Origin: Burkholderiaceae bacterium 16
Lineage (GTDB): Bacteria; Pseudomonadota; Gammaproteobacteria; Burkholderiales; Burkholderiaceae
Reading direction: 5' to 3'
Length of the DNA stretch: 64,000 nt
Assembly (NCBI GenBank): GCA_000955785.1
Contig: JYOD01000008.1
Coordinates: 62,001 to 126,000 of the forward strand
Under the pieces are notes generated by a model. The model made no database searches, was not told where the DNA came from, and saw only the letters and a program-made list of their open reading frames with translations. The position numbers and the translations under genes are program-made. This document shows positions 62,743 to 64,000 of this stretch, piece after piece (within the stretch, counting starts at the first letter, position 1; every line of letters begins with the position of its first letter).

Positions 62743-64000
62743 ATGCAAATTGATCCTTCCATTTTCAAGGCCTACGATATCCGCGGCATCGTCGGCAAGA
62801 CCCTGACGCGCGACGTGGCGCGCGCGATTGGGCTGTCTTTCGGCTCGGCCGCCGCCGAGCAGGGCGAGCGCGCCGTGGTGGTCGGGCGCGACGGACGCCT
62901 GTCGGGCCCGGACCTGCTGGGCGGGCTGGTCGAAGGCCTGCGCGCTGCCGGCATGGATGTGATCGATCTTGGCATGGTCGCCACGCCGATGGTTTATTTC
63001 GGCACCAATGTCGACCTGGCAGGGCTCCGCGCCACTTCCGGCATCATGGTGACGGGCAGCCACAATCCGCCCGACTACAACGGCTTCAAGATGGTGCTGG
63101 CCGGCAAGGCGATCTATGGCGAGCAGATCCAGGCGCTGCGCCAGCGTATCGAGGCCGGCCAGTTCGCCAGCGGTGCCGGCGGCTACCAGCAGGTCGACAT
63201 CCGCCAGCCGTACCTGGACCGCATCGTCGGCGACGTCAAGCTGGCGCGCCCGATGAAGATCGCGCTCGATGCCGGCAATGGTGTGGCGGGTGCCTTTGTC
63301 GGCGACCTGTTCCGCGCGCTGGGTTGCGAGGTGACGGAGCTGTTCTGCGAGGTGGATGGCAACTTCCCCAACCACCATCCCGATCCCGCCCATGTGGAAA
63401 ACCTGCAGGACCTGATGCGCTGCCTGAAGGACACCGACTGCGAACTGGGCCTGGCTTTCGACGGCGACGGCGACCGCCTGGGCGTGGTGACCAAGGACGG
63501 ACAGGTGATCTTCCCCGACCGCCAGTTGATGCTGTTTGCCGAGGAGATCCTGTCGCGCAATCCCGGCCAGCAGATCATCTATGACGTCAAGTGCACCGGC
63601 AAGCTGGCGCCCTGGATCCGCCAGCACGGCGGCGAGCCGCTGATGTGGAAGACCGGCCATTCGCTAGTCAAGGCCAAGCTCAAGGAAACCGGCGCGCCGC
63701 TGGCCGGCGAGATGAGCGGCCACGTGTTCTTCAAGGATCGCTGGTACGGTTTCGACGATGGCCTGTACACGGGGGCGCGCCTGCTGGAGATCCTGTCGAA
63801 GCATGCCGACCCGAGCGCAGTGCTCAACGCCTTGCCGAACTCCAACTGCACGCCCGAGCTGCAGCTCAAGTGCGCCGAGGGCGAAGCCTTCACGCTGCTC
63901 GACAAGATCCGCGCCAATGCGAAGTTCGATGGCGCGCGCGAGGTCATCACCATCGACGGCGTGCGCGTGGAATACGCCGATGGCTTTGGCCTGGCACGTC
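62743..64000 (+). CDS. manB: Phosphomannomutase/phosphoglucomutase, 3' end outside window
   Basis: Interconverts mannose (or glucose) 6-phosphate and 1-phosphate, feeding sugar nucleotide synthesis. About 419 residues are visible of a family usually 450-465 long. The catalytic phosphoserine is S106 in TGSHNPPDYNGFK (about 104-116), and the Mg loop is DGDGDR near 244-249. The sugar-binding GEMSGHVFF block is near 325-333. AGGA precedes the ATG. This matches the AlgC-type dual-specificity enzyme; E. coli ManB and CpsG are close relatives. The frame remains open to the window end. Confidence 0.95.
   Translation, partial: MQIDPSIFKAYDIRGIVGKTLTRDVARAIGLSFGSAAAEQGERAVVVGRDGRLSGPDLLGGLVEGLRAAGMDVIDLGMVATPMVYFGTNVDLAGLRATSGIMVTGSHNPPDYNGFKMVLAGKAIYGEQIQALRQRIEAGQFASGAGGYQQVDIRQPYLDRIVGDVKLARPMKIALDAGNGVAGAFVGDLFRALGCEVTELFCEVDGNFPNHHPDPAHVENLQDLMRCLKDTDCELGLAFDGDGDRLGVVTKDGQVIFPDRQLMLFAEEILSRNPGQQIIYDVKCTGKLAPWIRQHGGEPLMWKTGHSLVKAKLKETGAPLAGEMSGHVFFKDRWYGFDDGLYTGARLLEILSKHADPSAVLNALPNSNCTPELQLKCAEGEAFTLLDKIRANAKFDGAREVITIDGVRVEYADGFGLAR

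Noticed and set aside
1-64000. CRISPR arrays, tRNA or rRNA genes
   Set aside because: No regularly spaced repeats and no tRNA/rRNA-like conserved sequence noticed on either strand.

Overview
The window (about 64 kb, high GC) reads as the main chromosome of a Burkholderiales betaproteobacterium, most likely Cupriavidus or a close relative. The evidence is gene content and order: a membrane-type formate dehydrogenase operon, argH / ppc / hemC-hemDX-hemY, the yqgE-ruvX-pyrR-pyrB-pyrC'(pyrX)-plsC string, and apaH next to rmlBDAC. The genus is an inference from memory of such gene orders; no database was searched. No rRNA, tRNA, CRISPR array, complete insertion sequence or phage gene was found.

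Layout. 1-6.3 kb: a formate dehydrogenase operon (fdhA, 5' end outside the window; fdhB; a small lipoprotein; fdhC cytochrome b; a small periplasmic protein; a lipoprotein Cu/Zn superoxide dismutase), then fdhD. 6.4-12.9 kb: dcd, a PLP basic amino acid decarboxylase with a strongly folded leader, a quinone oxidoreductase, and a TRAP transporter dctQM without a dctP. 13.1-24.5 kb: argH, an ECF sigma / anti-sigma pair divergent from a ferritin-like protein, ppc, and the haem genes hemC, hemDX (fusion) and hemY. 24.5-32.8 kb: photolyase, a pseudouridine synthase, yqgE, ruvX, the pyrimidine genes pyrR-pyrB-pyrC' (the last without the catalytic His-x-His), plsC and apaH.

33-62.3 kb is a surface polysaccharide locus, probably O antigen and/or capsule/EPS, in which base composition and codon use become more AT-rich and mosaic in the middle (about 36-56 kb). 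The plus-strand half makes dTDP-L-rhamnose (rmlBDAC) and apparently GDP-D-glycero-D-manno-heptose (gmhA, hddA and a three-domain hddC/gmhB/P-loop protein). It also carries a 1154-residue methyltransferase / coiled coil / double glycosyltransferase, two GT2 enzymes, a WecA-like initiating enzyme and a methyltransferase. The minus-strand half carries a second double glycosyltransferase, an epimerase/reductase, a methyltransferase with a coiled coil containing an exact-length 11-residue duplication, and an ABC exporter (wzm-wzt). Beyond it lies a separate tightly overlapped minus-strand unit: three GT4 enzymes, a Wzx-type flippase and a WbaP/WcaJ-type initiating transferase. A phosphomannomutase/phosphoglucomutase is cut by the window end.

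How they fit: RmlBDAC and the heptose enzymes supply activated sugars, WecA-like and WbaP-like enzymes prime undecaprenyl phosphate, the GTs extend the chain, and export could go by Wzm/Wzt or Wzx. No Wzy polymerase or Wzz was seen. The most unusual material is the set of modular proteins at 36673-40137, 41193-43106, 48758-50983 and 52255-53748, which looks like one modular chain-synthesis/chain-length machine in fused and split versions.
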